Source: Bostrychus sinensis
Taxonomy: Eukaryota; Chordata; Actinopteri; Gobiiformes; Eleotridae
DNA length: 64,000 nt
NCBI GenBank assembly: GCA_020698575.1
Contig: CM036256.1
Span: forward strand, 15,515,908-15,579,907
Reading direction: 5' to 3'
In this document: piece by piece, positions 40,001-55,000 of the stretch
Numbering within the stretch: position 1 is the stretch's first letter
Layout of the letters: each line of letters starts with the position of its first letter
Program-made: the position numbers and the translations under genes
The notes under the pieces: model-generated
What the model was told of the DNA's origin: nothing
What the model saw: the letters and a program-made list of their open reading frames with translations, nothing else
The model's database searches: none

Positions 40001-43000
40001 AAAAAAGGTCTTTTTGGTGTTGTTGGTTATCTATAGATCAGTGCATATTTGCTTATGTATGCTTGTTCTTGTCAAAAAGTTCTGAATATTTTAAAGACAT
40101 ACTCCATAACTGATAATAGAAAAGTACAGTATATCTTGTTTGCATGTTGTAAAATCTATCAAATGGTTTGAAAATGTTTTTAGCCGCTCACTCGGATGCT
40201 TGGATTGTTACAGCTCTACAGTATATGAGCTGCATAATGTTGCAAAAACATCATCACAATAACCATATTGAAGAATCTTTAACAGTGAAATGTATGTGTC
40301 AGTTTTAATATTTTTTATGTTATTTCCCCTGTACTGGGCTCTTAAAATAAAAGTGTGTCAGTGTAGTGTGGATATTTAATTTGTGTAAAATTGATACCTT
40401 ATTATTGTTCTTTTGCTTGTGATCCTGGCTTTAATTTTCTTCTAGGTGACACTAAAAAGTCTTAAAAAGATCTTAAATTTCACAAGACAAAACCTGGAAC
40501 TACCCTGTTTGTATTTTCTGCTGTTTTGTGGTGTGAGCCAACGCTGGAATTGTTATTTTTCCAGTTGGACTTGCAGTCGTCATTATTCCAGTGTATAAAG
40601 ACTTGCACAAGCTTAAACTCAACCAATGAAAGTGCCCCTAATCTGAATGGGACCATCTCCCTTTGTTTTGAGCATGTGATTGGTCAAAAAATATCAGTCT
40701 CTGCTCTAGTTCCCCCTCTGTCAAAAATGCTTCATAATAAGCCAATGGGCAAACTAAGCAGCTGCATAGGGCCCCACAAAGATTAGAGGGCCCCAAAGCT
40801 TATCCATCATTTGCTGATTTGATTAATTAGTAACTCTGTTTAATGAATATTATGTTTTGTTTTTGCTAGTCATTTTTGTACTGTTAATCTCCCTAGAAAA
40901 ATAGTTGTTTAGTGTTTTAAAGAAATAATGAGACCCCCAAACCTATCCTTAGGGCCAGCGAATGTACAGGACTGGCCTTGGATCTCAGAGTGTCATTTTT
41001 TTTACAGAGATACTTCTGAAAAATACATTTTCCTCAAATACAAAGAGAAAAATTGGTAGTGCAAGTAATCATGAAGTAATTAAAAGCCTATTTTTGAGGT
41101 CAACCAGCTTCTCCAGTTCACTTGAGTTGATTAACATGTCAGGTTTTACAGTGTACAGTGTGAGAAGCAGCTCTTGAACACACAAACAGTCAGTCAAAAC
41201 TGATTCAAAATCCAATGTTTTGCTATAAACACTTTGTTGTAATAAGCTCCTGGGTGGAGAGGTGTTTGAGCCAGTTTTATTCCTCTTCTTCTATTCTTCT
41301 TCTTCTATCGTTGTGAGAGCGAAGTGAGAAGAAACCACTTGGCTGCACTTATATAACAATTTGGTAATCACACTCCATTGGAAACTGCCAAAGGTTAAAT
41401 GCACACTCTGACATCAGTGACTAAAAACACGCCAGAGAAGGATACACTTCAAGAAGCAATTTATAAGATTTTGTTTTCTCTTTTCATTATTTGCCGTTTG
41501 TAAAGGCCAAGATCTGAAAATACAATATAGGAAATAAATTACAGAAATGTTGTTCAGTTGTAGAGAAAAGCTTAGTTGGACGTCACATCAGTGCTGTTGA
41601 ATCATTATGCAGTCAGTCTATTACTACGCCAAAAATAGCTTGATTTGAAACCTCATATTTTTTATCATAAACTGCAGTTCCAAAATAATATTTTATATTG
41701 GCTCCGTGATTCATGATTAAGCTGCTTATATAATGACTATTTGGCAACAAAGTTACAAAAGCTGTAAAGTAGATTTAGAAAGTACTGCATTGTGAAACAC
41801 TGAATGTATCACACAGCCAGAAAAGAAAACACTACTTATGGAAATATATGGTGAAAAATGAGTAAACCTAAACTTTGAAATGGAAACAACTGGAAGCTTT
41901 TTTTTTTTTTTAAATGACTACTTCTGAGCCATTGATGGTCTGAGCCTGTGTTTGGGGGGAGTATTCTTCTCTGTTTAGTTATAGTTGTATATATTTGTTG
42001 TTGTTTTGTAATTATTATTATTATTGTTTCTTCATTAAAGTTTATGTGTAATTTTTTTTTTTTTTTCTGTTTACATTCACCCTGAACCTAGATTGACGTC
42101 ATCTATTTTCCCCAAAGTTAGTTTTCTTACTGGCATTAAAAGCAAAGTTTAAAATATATTTTCAGCAGATTTGAGGAAAAAATTGTGTGCAAAAGTTCAC
42201 AGCCAGCATCATTTATATTCAAGATTATGAATTGTGTTTTGCATCTTGAATGTTTTGTAAATAAATAAATGAAATGAAATTAAAACATGATCATGTAATT
42301 AATGAATGTGAATCCCTATTACAATTGTGTGTGTAGACAAATGGACTCTAAATACGAATGTAGCAGTTTCCTATTTAGCACTAAACTAACACAGATTTTG
42401 AGAGAATAATTCAACATATTTCCACATAGCCTTCTCCAGAGAGGTTTCAAACACTCTCCTCTTTTTAATGCCTCCTTACCAGACAAATATTCCAAACGAT
42501 TTCGCAATTAATATGGTAAGTGGAGCAAAACCTCACAATGTCACTTTTCATTTACATGTGTTTATATCTTTCACCGTGTGTCAGTGCAGCGCTGGGTAAA
42601 CACCGTGTTTTTTGAGTTGCACTTCCTTCACTGTTTACCAGCTGGTGACATGGGTTTGAGTTTGACAGGAAAGACATACAGTAGGTGGCCAGCCATCACT
42701 CACACACATGGAGATAGAAAAACTGGGTGTCCATCACTTCACACTTTGTATAAATACACATCGGTACAGTCGTGGGCTTGTCTTTGGAGGAGGAGGAGGG
42801 CCGCCGATGACCACCTCAGAGCAGCTCGTCGCTTCACAAACCTGGCTTTTCCGCTCAGGATTTTTCCCCTTACAGTGAGACGCACATGCCCTTGTGACGC
42901 ATGAGGCTCCAGCTGGGAAAACATGGCACAGCAGAGGGCATTGTGGGAGCAGGGAGGGGCTCAGGTGGACTCTCCGTGCATGGAGCTGTGGAGCAATTGG

Positions 43001-46000
43001 CTGCTGTTCACTTCTTTTTAATATGGTTTTGTATGATGCTGGTGACAAAACTGTGACAAAAGGAGGTTGTGGGTTCAATCACCGGGCTTTCTGACTTACA
43101 GTCTCTTTGAGTGAAGTCTGCATGTCTTACCATGGGTTCTCTCCTTGTACTCCAGCTTCCTCCCACCGTCCAAAGACATGCATGTGTTAGGTGAATTGGT
43201 GACTCTAAATTGACCCTAGTGAATGAATGAGAGAGTGAATGGTTGTCTGTCTGTGTTCGTCTCTGTGTCAGCCCTGCGACAAGCTGGCCCCTGTCCAGGG
43301 TGTACCCCGCCTGCGGCCTAAAGTTACTGGGATAGGCTCCAGTCACCTGTGACCCCTAAGGGGAATAAGCGGTAGAAAATGAATGAATATCTAAAGATAA
43401 TCGTGTTTGTAAATATTAGCCCATATACTACAAGGTCTTGGCTCACAATTTTGGATAATACCATTAAAACAGGACCTATCTAGAATCCTTGAGAAACCAG
43501 TACATTTCCTACTCAACAATATTGTTGTTGTGCAAACTGGACGATGTGTATTGGTCTACTGGTCACTTCCAAAGAAAATTGACTTTACATTGTGTTTTAC
43601 TTATTCACAACTAAACAAAGGCGCATTTGTTTCAGAAAATAATACCAAACAAGAGCAATTTTATAAATCCAGAGGCAGTAATAATAATATTGTTTGCAAA
43701 TACTGAGCTATTGTTTTTGTTGTTGCTGACAATTTTACCTATATATACAGTACTTGTTATTTTGTCAGCATACAGTTTATGCTCCATGTAATGTGGTTCA
43801 TCTAAGGGCCGTGGGTAGTTTTGTGAATGTTTTGTGCCGTTTTCTTCCGACCATAGTAAAAATAGCAGATTGGATGTTTCACCTATTTTTATTGGGTTAT
43901 TTAAAATGTTGACACCTAATTCATGTTAAGGGCCATGTGTTATTGTTACATACAGAGTAGTCTGGTTTAAGGTGTTGAGGACATGTTTTTGAGTGGTGAG
44001 AGAAATTCTGGCATTTTTATTCTGCAGAAAAAAGTGGGTGGACATCGAGTGAGTAATAGTTTGAGCATAAACAGTTAAGGTGCCCTTGAGTTCAGAACAT
44101 TATGTCCATATCCAGCCGTGAGGAGAGGGGATGAGAAATACCAATGCAGAAAATAGTGTAAATGTCTGATAGCTGTGTAAAATGAGTTGTTTTATCATGA
44201 ATGTCCTGTTTGATTTTGTGTTGCAGAAACTCTCTTGAGCTTTGTGGATGACATCTTGTCCGGAGCCAGGTCTCCCTGTGTGATGCTGGGGGACATTCCC
44301 GACCTCCTCTCCTCCTCCATCAGCCTGATCGTCCGCTGCCTCGAACCTGACACCACATATATGTAAGGTTCACTGTGGAAATTGCCACTTGTTTTTATGA
44401 CAAGATTAAGAGCTCAGCGACGCGTACACCAATATTTTTATAAGCAAATCTTTCCCCACTTTAGACACAATGTGGTGGCTAATGCTTTGAACTCGCAAAA
44501 TTAGACAAATTGGAGTATGTACAGTGACTTTAATTTCTCAGCAAAATTCATCCTTAACTATTAGCTATGAAGATTGATTCATTTTATATGCTCTAACAAT
44601 GAGATGGCAAAAAACAACACAGTCACAATTACATATATAGTCTTAATTCTGGTTGATAATGCATTATCCTGGGCACACACATGCTCAGTACACACACCCA
44701 GCATTTTAAAACATCTCCACTAGATGTAAAAGCTCAAAGGCTTAAATGCATAGAAATATGTGCTTTTCTACACATATCTGTTGTATGAACATGTAGCCAG
44801 TCCTAAACTTCTTAGAACTTAGGAGCCTAAATGCATTTCAACAACTTATTCTTTTCAGAATGATTTTAATAATTTTCGGTTACCTCACATTAAAGCATAA
44901 AAAGACAATTATATTCACTAAAATGACCTTATGACTCATATTTATTCAAACATTCATTCCTAATCATTCCTAATTGTATTAGCAGGACATTTTGTACTAG
45001 GACTGTCAGGAGCTATTTCATACTCTAAGTGTTATAATTGACCACGTCACCCGTCTTTTGACAAGCCTTTTGGCTTAACTTCTAGAGACGTGATTTTCCT
45101 TAGCAAGCTCTTATATCTATTATCATTATTCATATTTAGAAATAGTTCAGTTCAAATGCACTGCCTTTGAAAAGAGGGCAACAAGGTTAAATTGAGGTGA
45201 AGTCATGACGTGGTTCAACGCCACAGTGCACAAAAAGTATTTTACTCTTGGAGGAAAAGTCAGTTCATTTCCCTTAAGTGCAAATCTTACATACTTGACT
45301 AACCACCAAGTGCCTGGGATGGACAAGACAGGACAGTTGTGGCTTGAATCAGAGCAAGATGGTCTGGTGGAGCTTCACTGTTAATACCATCAGACAACTA
45401 AAGTTAGAGTGCTACATTTTTATGTTGTTTTGATTTGATGCTTTTTGCACACACATTTTTATAGCGTCAATCTAGGTTCAGTGTGACAATAAATGAAAAA
45501 TAGGTAAACCTAAACTTTAAATTGGAAGAAATTGCGATTGGAAGCTTTTTTTTTAAAATAAGCATTGAGTTTTTCATTCTGCTGCCCTATTTTAGGTCAT
45601 AAGTTACATGTATGGTTTTTTTCTGTGTCTGTTTTTTGGGGGGCGGGCTCAATACCTACTGGCTGAAGTATTCTTTGTTTACTATTTTAGTGTTACAGTT
45701 ACAGTTGTATATATACTGTATATATTTGTTGTTGTTGTTTTTGTAATTATTAATTCTTTATTTAGAGTTTAAAATTTACATTTAAATTTTTTTCTGTTTA
45801 TATTTACCCTGAACCTAGATTAATGCCATACATTTTCCCCAAAGTCCCACAAATGAAAAGCACAGAGTCTAAGCTTAAAATGTATTAGTGTCACTGGCAG
45901 ATTTGAGAAAAAATTGGGTGCAAAAGGTCACAAAATTGTTGTGTTTTTTCTGTGTGTGAACAGAGCGAGCAGCATGCCCTTTTAATCCCAGTTTCAGAGA

Positions 46001-49000
46001 GGCTCCGGCTCTCCTCACAGCCTGGCAGCTCATTCATCTCCCAGCTCGCTGCTTGTCTTTCCCATCGGGGGTGCTACACACTACCTCTTACACTTTCTCT
46101 ACAGCCAGACCCTTTTTCTAACTAATGTATTGTGTGTATAGGTCTCTTCCATATGTGCCTTTGTGAAAGCTGGAGGCAGATGTCATACTGTGCGCTGCGT
46201 CACCAGTCTATAATGTCGTATGGAGTCATAGGGTTATTGAAAGTGTTAGTCTAGTGTCACTCAAGTATGCAGACACAGCACCCTGGGTAAAATAGTGCTT
46301 AATATCTCTTTATGTTCTTGTTAAATGTGCTGCAGCTCCTCAATCTGTCATTAGTACAGATTGGGAGGTGGGTGTAGTTGTATATTTGGACACTGGGGGG
46401 AGATATGCTTTCAGTGAAATGGTGCTTTGTTCAGGAGAGAAGGGAATTATCACCCTCTTTATGTTTATTATCTTGGCTGTTTTTAACTTGTGTGAGCCGA
46501 TAGTAACAGAGATACACAAACAAACCCATTTTCATGTAAGTTGGGGCATGTAAGTTGTATTGTTTGTTTTTATACCATTATTGGACCATGAATCCCCATT
46601 AAAATTGAATTAAATTGAAAAGAATTGTCTAAAATGTGATTAAAACAGCATTTGTTGCTCATGAAACCATATTTTGTTCACAATAGAACATAAACAACAT
46701 CAGGTGTTAAAACATATATTCTTAACATTTCAATAGAAAAATTGTTTATTTTGATGGGAGCAACACATCTCAGTTAGGACAGGGGCAACAAAAGGAAGTG
46801 GTAAAATATAAAAACAGTTACATTAGCATTTTGTAATTGTTAACTGGCAACATTTTAGTAAGATGGCTGGGTATAAAAGCTGCATTTTGAAAAAGCACAA
46901 TGGCTTTTGTATTGGTCATTATGTATCATTGCATTGTGTTTTTAGGTCACACAATGTCCCACCTTATTCAGAAGGTTTGGTTAGGTTTGTAAATGTAGAA
47001 TAAAAATAGTGAACTATAGGCAAAGGGTAGCTTCACTTCCCCTTTGCATTTTTCTGTGTGGATTATTTTATAGAAATGTTTTTATGTCATGGCATTTACT
47101 TGGTCCTAATCTCGTCTGCCTGTCTAGGTTCCGGTTGTGGGCAGTAGACACCACAGGCCGCCGTTCCAGTCCGAGCGAGGTCACCATCAAAACTCCCTGT
47201 CCCACTGTGGATGACGTCAAAGCACAAGGTGAGGGGAGGCAGCACATAACGATGAGTCATTCCTTTTGCACCTTTTTAGGGACTGACTAAACATCACATC
47301 ACTTTAATGACATTTAAAAATCCTTGTGAGTGATTAGAAAAAGTACAGCAATGGCAGTAAAGGTGGAGGGGGCACGCTTCACAACCTGAAACAAAGTATT
47401 AACATTTTTGTGACGACATTTGTGACTAATAATTGCTTCCATTGGTAAATTATTTCACCTTTTACTAAATATAACTTGTCAGGTTTCCATACAATCACCA
47501 TTTCTACATTTTAGTTTAATTCAAGTGTTGCCTGTCATTCAGGTGACCAGGGTGTGATTCCCTGAGGGCCAAAACTCCAGCAGTATGGTCCCCCAATGCC
47601 AATCCCAAGTCCAGTCAAATGGAGAAAGAAAAAAAGACCAGAGTAAATGCGTGAATCCTAAAAGCAGCTACTGAAAGAAATAGTGAATGCTGCAATGATT
47701 TGAAAGAAGAGAATGGCTTTGTGTTATTTTATACAAAAACGTGTCACCAGATATTGGTCTTTGAAACAGTCGGGGGAAAAAACTCACAATAGGATAGTTA
47801 TTAATGAGATACTATTACATTGCTTCCTAAATAGTGACCTCACACTGTCTCTGGCAACATAATTGTGAATGGTGATGTTATAAGAGCGTAATAATATACT
47901 TTTTAAACCATCTATAAACCCTTTGTTAATATAGATCTAATACTAAATAAAGAGCTTCCATTTTTGGCTTTCAGTTTTTTTTTCCTTCCTCAGAAAAGAC
48001 TATCCACATCAACATAGTTAATGGTCCACAGCTATAAAATGTGTCTGTCTCCACATCGACTGGTTATATGCAAATTCTCCATAGTAAAACAATATCCCAC
48101 GATTAAAGTGAATGTTGTTGCAGTGAGAGCCATTACACCTCTGCTCCAGCCAGTAAAGTATGATACTACCGGGGCTTTTGGTTTTAATACCTGGAAATAC
48201 ATGAGTGCTGGTGTAAAACCTGATACTTCCACTTTTGAACACACTTTATTAGCGGTAACAGCCAAAGCAGGTGGATGCATTCCTGACCTGATGAGGCATG
48301 TTAGCCAGTGAACATTTGTCACTCCAACCACACATTCTTTCCATTATTTTATCTTTGATTTATTTCATTTTCACCATTTTAATACCCAGTGTTGCATGTA
48401 AAATGCATCTGTCTTCTTCATCTTCTTAAAATGGGCAACTCTCAACTTAACCATAACACCTGTGGCAATATATAAAAGTTTTCAAAGACGCTAATATTGT
48501 AACACTGGCAAAATGCCCAACTGTCAAGAGAAGTAGAGTCACCTTTTTGCACTTTTCTTCCCTTGAGGGTCATTTAGTATCAAGTAGACTTTTTATTGGC
48601 TTCAGTACATATTTGCTAATCCTTGTTACTCTGTTTGTGGCCTCCAGAAATAGCCGATAAGATCTACAACCTGTTTAACGGCTACACCAGTGGAAAGGAG
48701 CAGCAGACGGCCTACAACACCCTCATGGACCTGGGGGCGCCCACACTGCACCGGGTGCTCTACCACTACAACCAGCGCTACGAGAGCTTTGGGGAGTTCA
48801 CCTGGAGATGCGAGGATGAGCTCGGACCAAGGTACCTACATTTGTAAATGTGACATGAATGGTATAACGTAGGTGTTTAACTTCCTTAGTTTCCATTGGC
48901 CACCTATATCAATTTAATTTCAGTATAACTTAGGTACACTCAAAGGGGTTATATTGGTTGCCTCTAGAACAGCATTGCATCTTTAAAAACAATATCTGAC

Positions 49001-52000
49001 TAAAACAAAACTCTACGGATACCATAAAGAAACAGGTGAGGAGACCGAGCACTTGTAGGGCTTAGGCAGGCCATGCCAGAGAATACAGCATTACTTAAAC
49101 ATGCGTGACCTTTGGCAAAATTTTATAAGAGCGTGATAATATACTTTTTAAACCATCTATAAACTCTTTGTTAATATAGATCTAATTCAAAGAGCTTCCA
49201 TTTTTTTAAACCATTTGGCTTTCAGGTTTTTTTTTCATCCTCAATGGTCCACAGCTACAAAATGTGTCTGCACATTTTACAACCTTTAAAAACATTATCT
49301 AACCATAAGAAAACTCTGCTGGTGCCATAAAGAAACAGGTGAAGCAACCGAGCACTTTTAGGGCTCAGAGAGGCCGTGCCAGAGAATACAGGATTACTTA
49401 AACATGCATGAAAGATGCAAAACACAACTCCAGGTATGGTTTTGATGAGGGAACAACATTACAAGATGGTAGAAAGCTCAAAAATCTTTAAATTTTTGCA
49501 TAATATAGCCCCTTTAATTTTGATCTCTTCTTCCACCAAGATGACTGGCCTGACCAATCATAACCATTTATTTAAAATGAGTTGGGCTTTACACGGTGTT
49601 TTGTTTCAAATCAGCATATTTCAAATTAGCAGTATATTATATATTTTTGGTACTATCTACTGTTTTGTGTATGTCAGCTGCATCCAGAGGCAGTTTCATT
49701 TGCATCCATTTGTTCTGTGTCCTTGAAGTCAACCTTCAGTCCAAAAAAAAAAATATATATATATATATATGTAAGCTAGTCTGGCCCTGACCTAAACTGA
49801 CCCCAAATTTGGTCTGAAAGCCTTGGCTTAACTATACAACTAATAAATATGTGTGTGGTGTCATTATGATTGTTTTACAGCTCCAGATTGGATCAGAGCC
49901 TTGATAACGAACAGTCATAAATACATGATGATGTCTTGTCCTGATTAATAATTTGTCATTTTCTTTTTTACGATTTTCTGGATGCTTCCTATGTGGGATT
50001 TTTCTGCGCTACGGAGACAAATAAAAATTATATATATTTTGGCTCAGTTTAGCACTAGGGATCAGCACCTGATATTTCAAGTGAGCTGTTCAAAGTTACC
50101 AGCAAGAGCAACATGATGATTTGATTTATTCTCTATCCCTAGAAGTTGCATGGTTGATGCCCAGCTGTTTAAGACCATAGGGAGGTTACTCAGAGTTTTA
50201 TTCTTGTGTCTTCAAGCAGTATTAATGTTGTGATTTGCACCCCTCATTCTGCTGCAGTCAATGTCAGCATGTCCCTGAAAGCCACTCTCCCCTTTACCTG
50301 TCATTGTTGTAATGCATCTGCTGTCTAAGATGTTTATGACAGGGTTTATGACAAGTAAACTAATGTTAATCATAAAGTTTCTTTAGGGGTGCACAGTGGC
50401 AGAGTCGTTAATGTCCCTGCCTCTTAGCAAAATGTTGTAAGTTTGATCCTAGGACTGGCTGACCGGGGTACACATATCCTCGCTGTGCTACTGTGCGTTC
50501 TCTCCAGGTACTCAGGTATCCTCCCACCATCCAGGCATGTTCATGTGTTAAGAGAGTAAGGGCCTGTTTACACTAAACAAGGCTGACCAGGAAAAAGAAA
50601 CAGTCATGCCGCTTGCGATTTACATTTACACGAAACACTGAAGTGTGAAGAAAACTAAAGTAAACTGTAGTACCCGTAATTGTCCAGCAAACAGCGCTGT
50701 GGGCCCCACAAATGCTCTACACTACACAGCAACAGTAAACAGCAGAGGAAATTTTGTTCCAGGCTACAATGTCCGAACTACTTAAGGATCTCGTGGTTTT
50801 CTGAAGCCATTCTTATAAAGTCTTTCATATAAGTCAGTACTTATACAGATATTACTGACAGGTACTGGACTAAATATGAACATATGGCACATAAAAGCCT
50901 CTTATTTTGTGATCCTGGGTCAGCTGATATGTGACCAGCAGACCTGTTTTTAATGAGTTGCTTTTTCTGGCAGTTCACATGAGAGCGGACCGGCTCCGAG
51001 AGGGTGTCCACTGTGAGACCAAAACATCTCTTCCATCGTTTTCAAAAGACTGCAGATTCAGAAAACGGAAACCCCGTCCCCACATAGACGAAAGGTCAAA
51101 TCACAATCAAACCATTGCAGATTCTGCAAAATGCGTTGTTGTCTAAACAGCTCCTAAATTGCACATAGTGAATGAATGTGAGGTTGTCTATGTATGCTTC
51201 TGTGTGCAACTAACTGGCCACTGTCTGGGTGTACCCCTCTCAGGCCCATTGTTGCTTCATCCTTCCACTCCCCCTAACATGAATAAGCAGAAGATGAATG
51301 AATAAATTCATTCATAGAATGTTATCTTGTGTCAGTTCTAAGCTGTTTTGGTCAAATAGACTGGCCACATCTTTGATTTGTAACCTCATACACAAATATG
51401 CATTCCTTCAACCAAATGGGTCATCAAGCTGAGCCTAATGGCCAATTTATCAGACAGACTTTATAGTACACAAAATCATGTAGGTCTGGCTCACATAAAG
51501 AATACCAAAAGAGTGAGACATATTAAGAATGTGTTTGAAAAGTGTGTAAATTGTGTAAAAACATTAGACTCCATAAGTGCCATTCACAGGTTCAACTGTT
51601 GCACATTGCGCAGTACAGTCTGGCTGTGAATCTGAGGAAAAGTGGCAACTAGACAAGAGTCTGGGTTGGAGCGTAGATTTGTGTGAACAGCACTCTCTCC
51701 ATCAAAATGAACGTTAGCAACTGTTTCAAACATGCTCAGAAACCCAGCACAGATTTAGCTCTCTGTGGTCCAAAGAAATTAAACACATGGTGGAGTTGGA
51801 AAGACCTAAAATCACTAATATTCATTACTGATGTCTTTACCCCCTGCAGGTCCTACCATTCAAACTGGAATTTTACTCTTCCTCTATTGACTTTTATTGG
51901 CTGTGGTGTGAAAAGATCTAAAGTACATCAAACTCTGTCTAAAATGTTACTTATTTTTATTATTCATATTTTGGACTTTTTAGGGGCTATTTTTCTAAGA

Positions 52001-55000
52001 CACCGCTTCACCCCTATTTGCAAAAACACATAGGGCATGACTTGTGCGTCAGGCAGGGCATCTGGGGTCAAACTTATCCTAAATGAATACGCAAATCCCT
52101 GCACCCTAGAAGGCAGATCATTTGCTGTGGCGAGCCCAGAAGGTAAATGCCAAATAGAAAGAAGATAAACAACACAAAAAAGTAAAACGAACAAAAATAG
52201 CACAGCAGCCAGAAATTAGTCCTTGGGAATTTCAGGTTCTTTCAGCAGCATCACAAAAGGCTCTCAGCTTGCAATGTTACTAAGAAGATATAAAGAGTGA
52301 AGCAAACCAAAACCAGTACAGGTTAAACGTATGGGGTCACAGACAGTCTACAGTATATCTGACATATTTCAAATCTTCCAAAATAACATAACACTTCGGA
52401 AAATAAGACCACTGCAATGTATTCTTAAATCAGCCTCTTTCTGAGTCTGACAACCATTGATTTCTGAATTACCATATTACTGAATAAACCAAGTTCTGCA
52501 AACACTGCATCATTTCTCTCATTTTGGTGTATTGTAAATTCCTTTAAAGTTGTCCCTTTAATTCCTTTAGTTTTATTTGGAAATTAGGAGATATATTGTC
52601 AGCAGGTCACAAAAAATAATGCGAAGTGTTCATTTCAGCATATTGTACGGATAATTTTGCAGTGGGCTCTTATTTTTGGCCCGAGCTGTGTTTTTTTTCG
52701 ACCAAAATTACAAACACATCCGACAATGGCCCGCAGTCTGACTTGTTTTGATTCTCTGAGGTGGGCAGATGTTCCTCTCACAGCTTCCAATGGCCTGTCT
52801 TTGATTGTAGTCGCTTGTTTGTGTGAATTAGAGTTATGGGGGAAATTCATTCAAAGTGACTGGGGAGGAGAGTGAGCTTAACCCCTGTGACTTCACTGGG
52901 GCCCGTTTAGCAATGCTCCAGCTGGGAGGGCCCTGCGTCCTCCCTCCAAAACACAGATACTTCATATTTTATAAACCGAGCCATCTGTCCAGGATAAGAA
53001 GTACTCACAAACGGCAGCCTGTGGGACATGCGCTCACTTTATCAGGTGAAAGTGATTAGCCACAAGAGTCTTCTATGCTCTGTAGGTACCTAAAGTTGTT
53101 TTTAATGGGGACACATGCTGGAAAGAAGTGATGTTATATAAAGCAGCTTCTCAAGTATCCCATTAAAATACACAACAGTAGTCCAATTTACTTAAAGCAA
53201 GGGGAGATTAATAATAGTAAGTCAAGCTCGAGAAGTGTGCAGCTGTGCACAGTGTCACCAAATCGTCGTATATCCATGTAATTGTTATTGTTTTAGTTGG
53301 TCTAGATGATCTAATAATGTAATTGTCATACTTGGTAAATGCATACTAAATCAGTTTTCTGATTATTGAAGCTTATGTCTTTCTGTGCCAAAAGATAACT
53401 GCCTTATTCCAACATTGCTTATTTGGTTGGTTTGATGAATTTGGGCCTAAGTAGTGCTGAAATAAAAGGTAAGCCATATGACCAGTTTCTATTACATTAA
53501 GGGTAATTCAAAAAATAAAACCACTATTACTATCTTATATTTATAAATAGAGGTATGTGTTTGAAGTAGGAAAAAATTGGCAAGCGCAAGGATTTGAACA
53601 AGCTTGACAAGGGACAAATTTGAATGGCTTTATCTGTGTCAGCGCATCTCCAAAACTGCAGCTCTTGTGGGGTGTTCCCTATCAAAAGTGCTCCAAGGAA
53701 GGATCAGCGTGGGAATCAAAGACTGGCCCGATTGCTGAAGAGGTTAATGCTGGCCATAACAGCTACCTTTGGCCTACTAAATTGACAACCTTTGCTGGTT
53801 TTGGTTGCAGCTCATTCTTCATAAGTGTTGTGAGAAAAATCCTTCTCTCACCCACATAGCTCAGATCTGTGGAACCTTTGGTGGTAAACAACAGGCTCGT
53901 CTCTACAACGAACAAACCACAAACCACACACTTGTATTTGTAGCCACCACTGACTGGATACTTGACTTGACCCGTGCACTCAGTCTCCTCAAATCAGCTT
54001 AAGTGAAAGGAACCCCCCCCCCCCTTTTTTTTTGCCTGTCACGAAGAGAGAGGTCTGAATCAAGGTGATATTCATTAGCTAGTCAAAATACAGATAATGT
54101 TCCAGCTTTTGGCTCTTTGGAAATTCCTATCAGCCAAGACAAAGTAATATGTAAACAACTGAACAGTCCTATAAGGCTTTATCATTCTTGTGGCCGAAAA
54201 TATTCCGATCTGTTTTTAGAAACGTATCCGATCTCACTGACGAGACAATCTGGCATCCTCCGCAGGACATTTTTGCAGCCTTTTTCATGCAACATCGCGT
54301 GACATTTTTAAACTAAAACCATAAACTCACCGAAAGTCTGTCTCTTCCGACGCTTGACACTTCTTTCTCCCATCGGCCAAATCTTGTCATCAGTTAAGGC
54401 AAGATTGTTGACTTAGAAACACTAGAAGTTTTGGCTGACCAAGAACAAAATCCTCGACGCTCACCATTTTAGCCCAAACCATGTCCCTGGTTGGACTTTT
54501 TGAAAAACTCCAAAATATTTATATTTCTTTATTTCCTTTTTTGTTTTTACATGACAGTCTCTCCAATCAGACAACTACTTGAGATAATAAGCATTATTAT
54601 GGTTGGATTTTGTCCTCAGGAAATCACAATCATAATCACTACAGACTGTTTGCTTTGCTCTCTGGCTTTTTATAGACAAGAAAAGGACAAAAATAAATAC
54701 GCCGTTAACACAAGTGCCCTTAGCTTTGGCTGCAGCAGTGATTTATTGGTTCCTGTGACATTTAAGAGTGAAAAGAAACACTAAAACATTGACATAGTCT
54801 GATATCAGTTTCCAATAAAAAGTATTTTTGTCATCACTTTCAGATTTGGTTCTATGAGTTAACATGCTGTACCTTGTCAAGTTCCAAGAATCTTTAAAGG
54901 AACACTGTGTAGTATTTGGAACTTAATATTTCAAGGGGCTATATTATGCAAAATCTACTTTTTTTCTACCATGTTATAATGTTGTCACCTCATCCAAAAC

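Larger units (their letters stand above)
23263..44226. other. Large astn1 intron (20,964 bp)
   Basis: Phase 1 intron and the longest complete one here. I find no exon of astn1 or of a nested gene. It holds SINEs (24996-25125, 26855-27010, 27595-27900, 32009-32275, 36143-36735, 43050-43390), a LINE tail (25440-25610), a long inverted repeat (34147-35084), a MITE relic (41865-42205), CA/TG microsatellites and an unexplained GC-rich block that is open on both strands (35400-35640). Confidence 0.75.

Noticed and set aside
42578..43346. Overlapping open frames of 60-114 codons on both strands
   Set aside because: They overlap each other and a SINE, show no family motif and have low-complexity composition.
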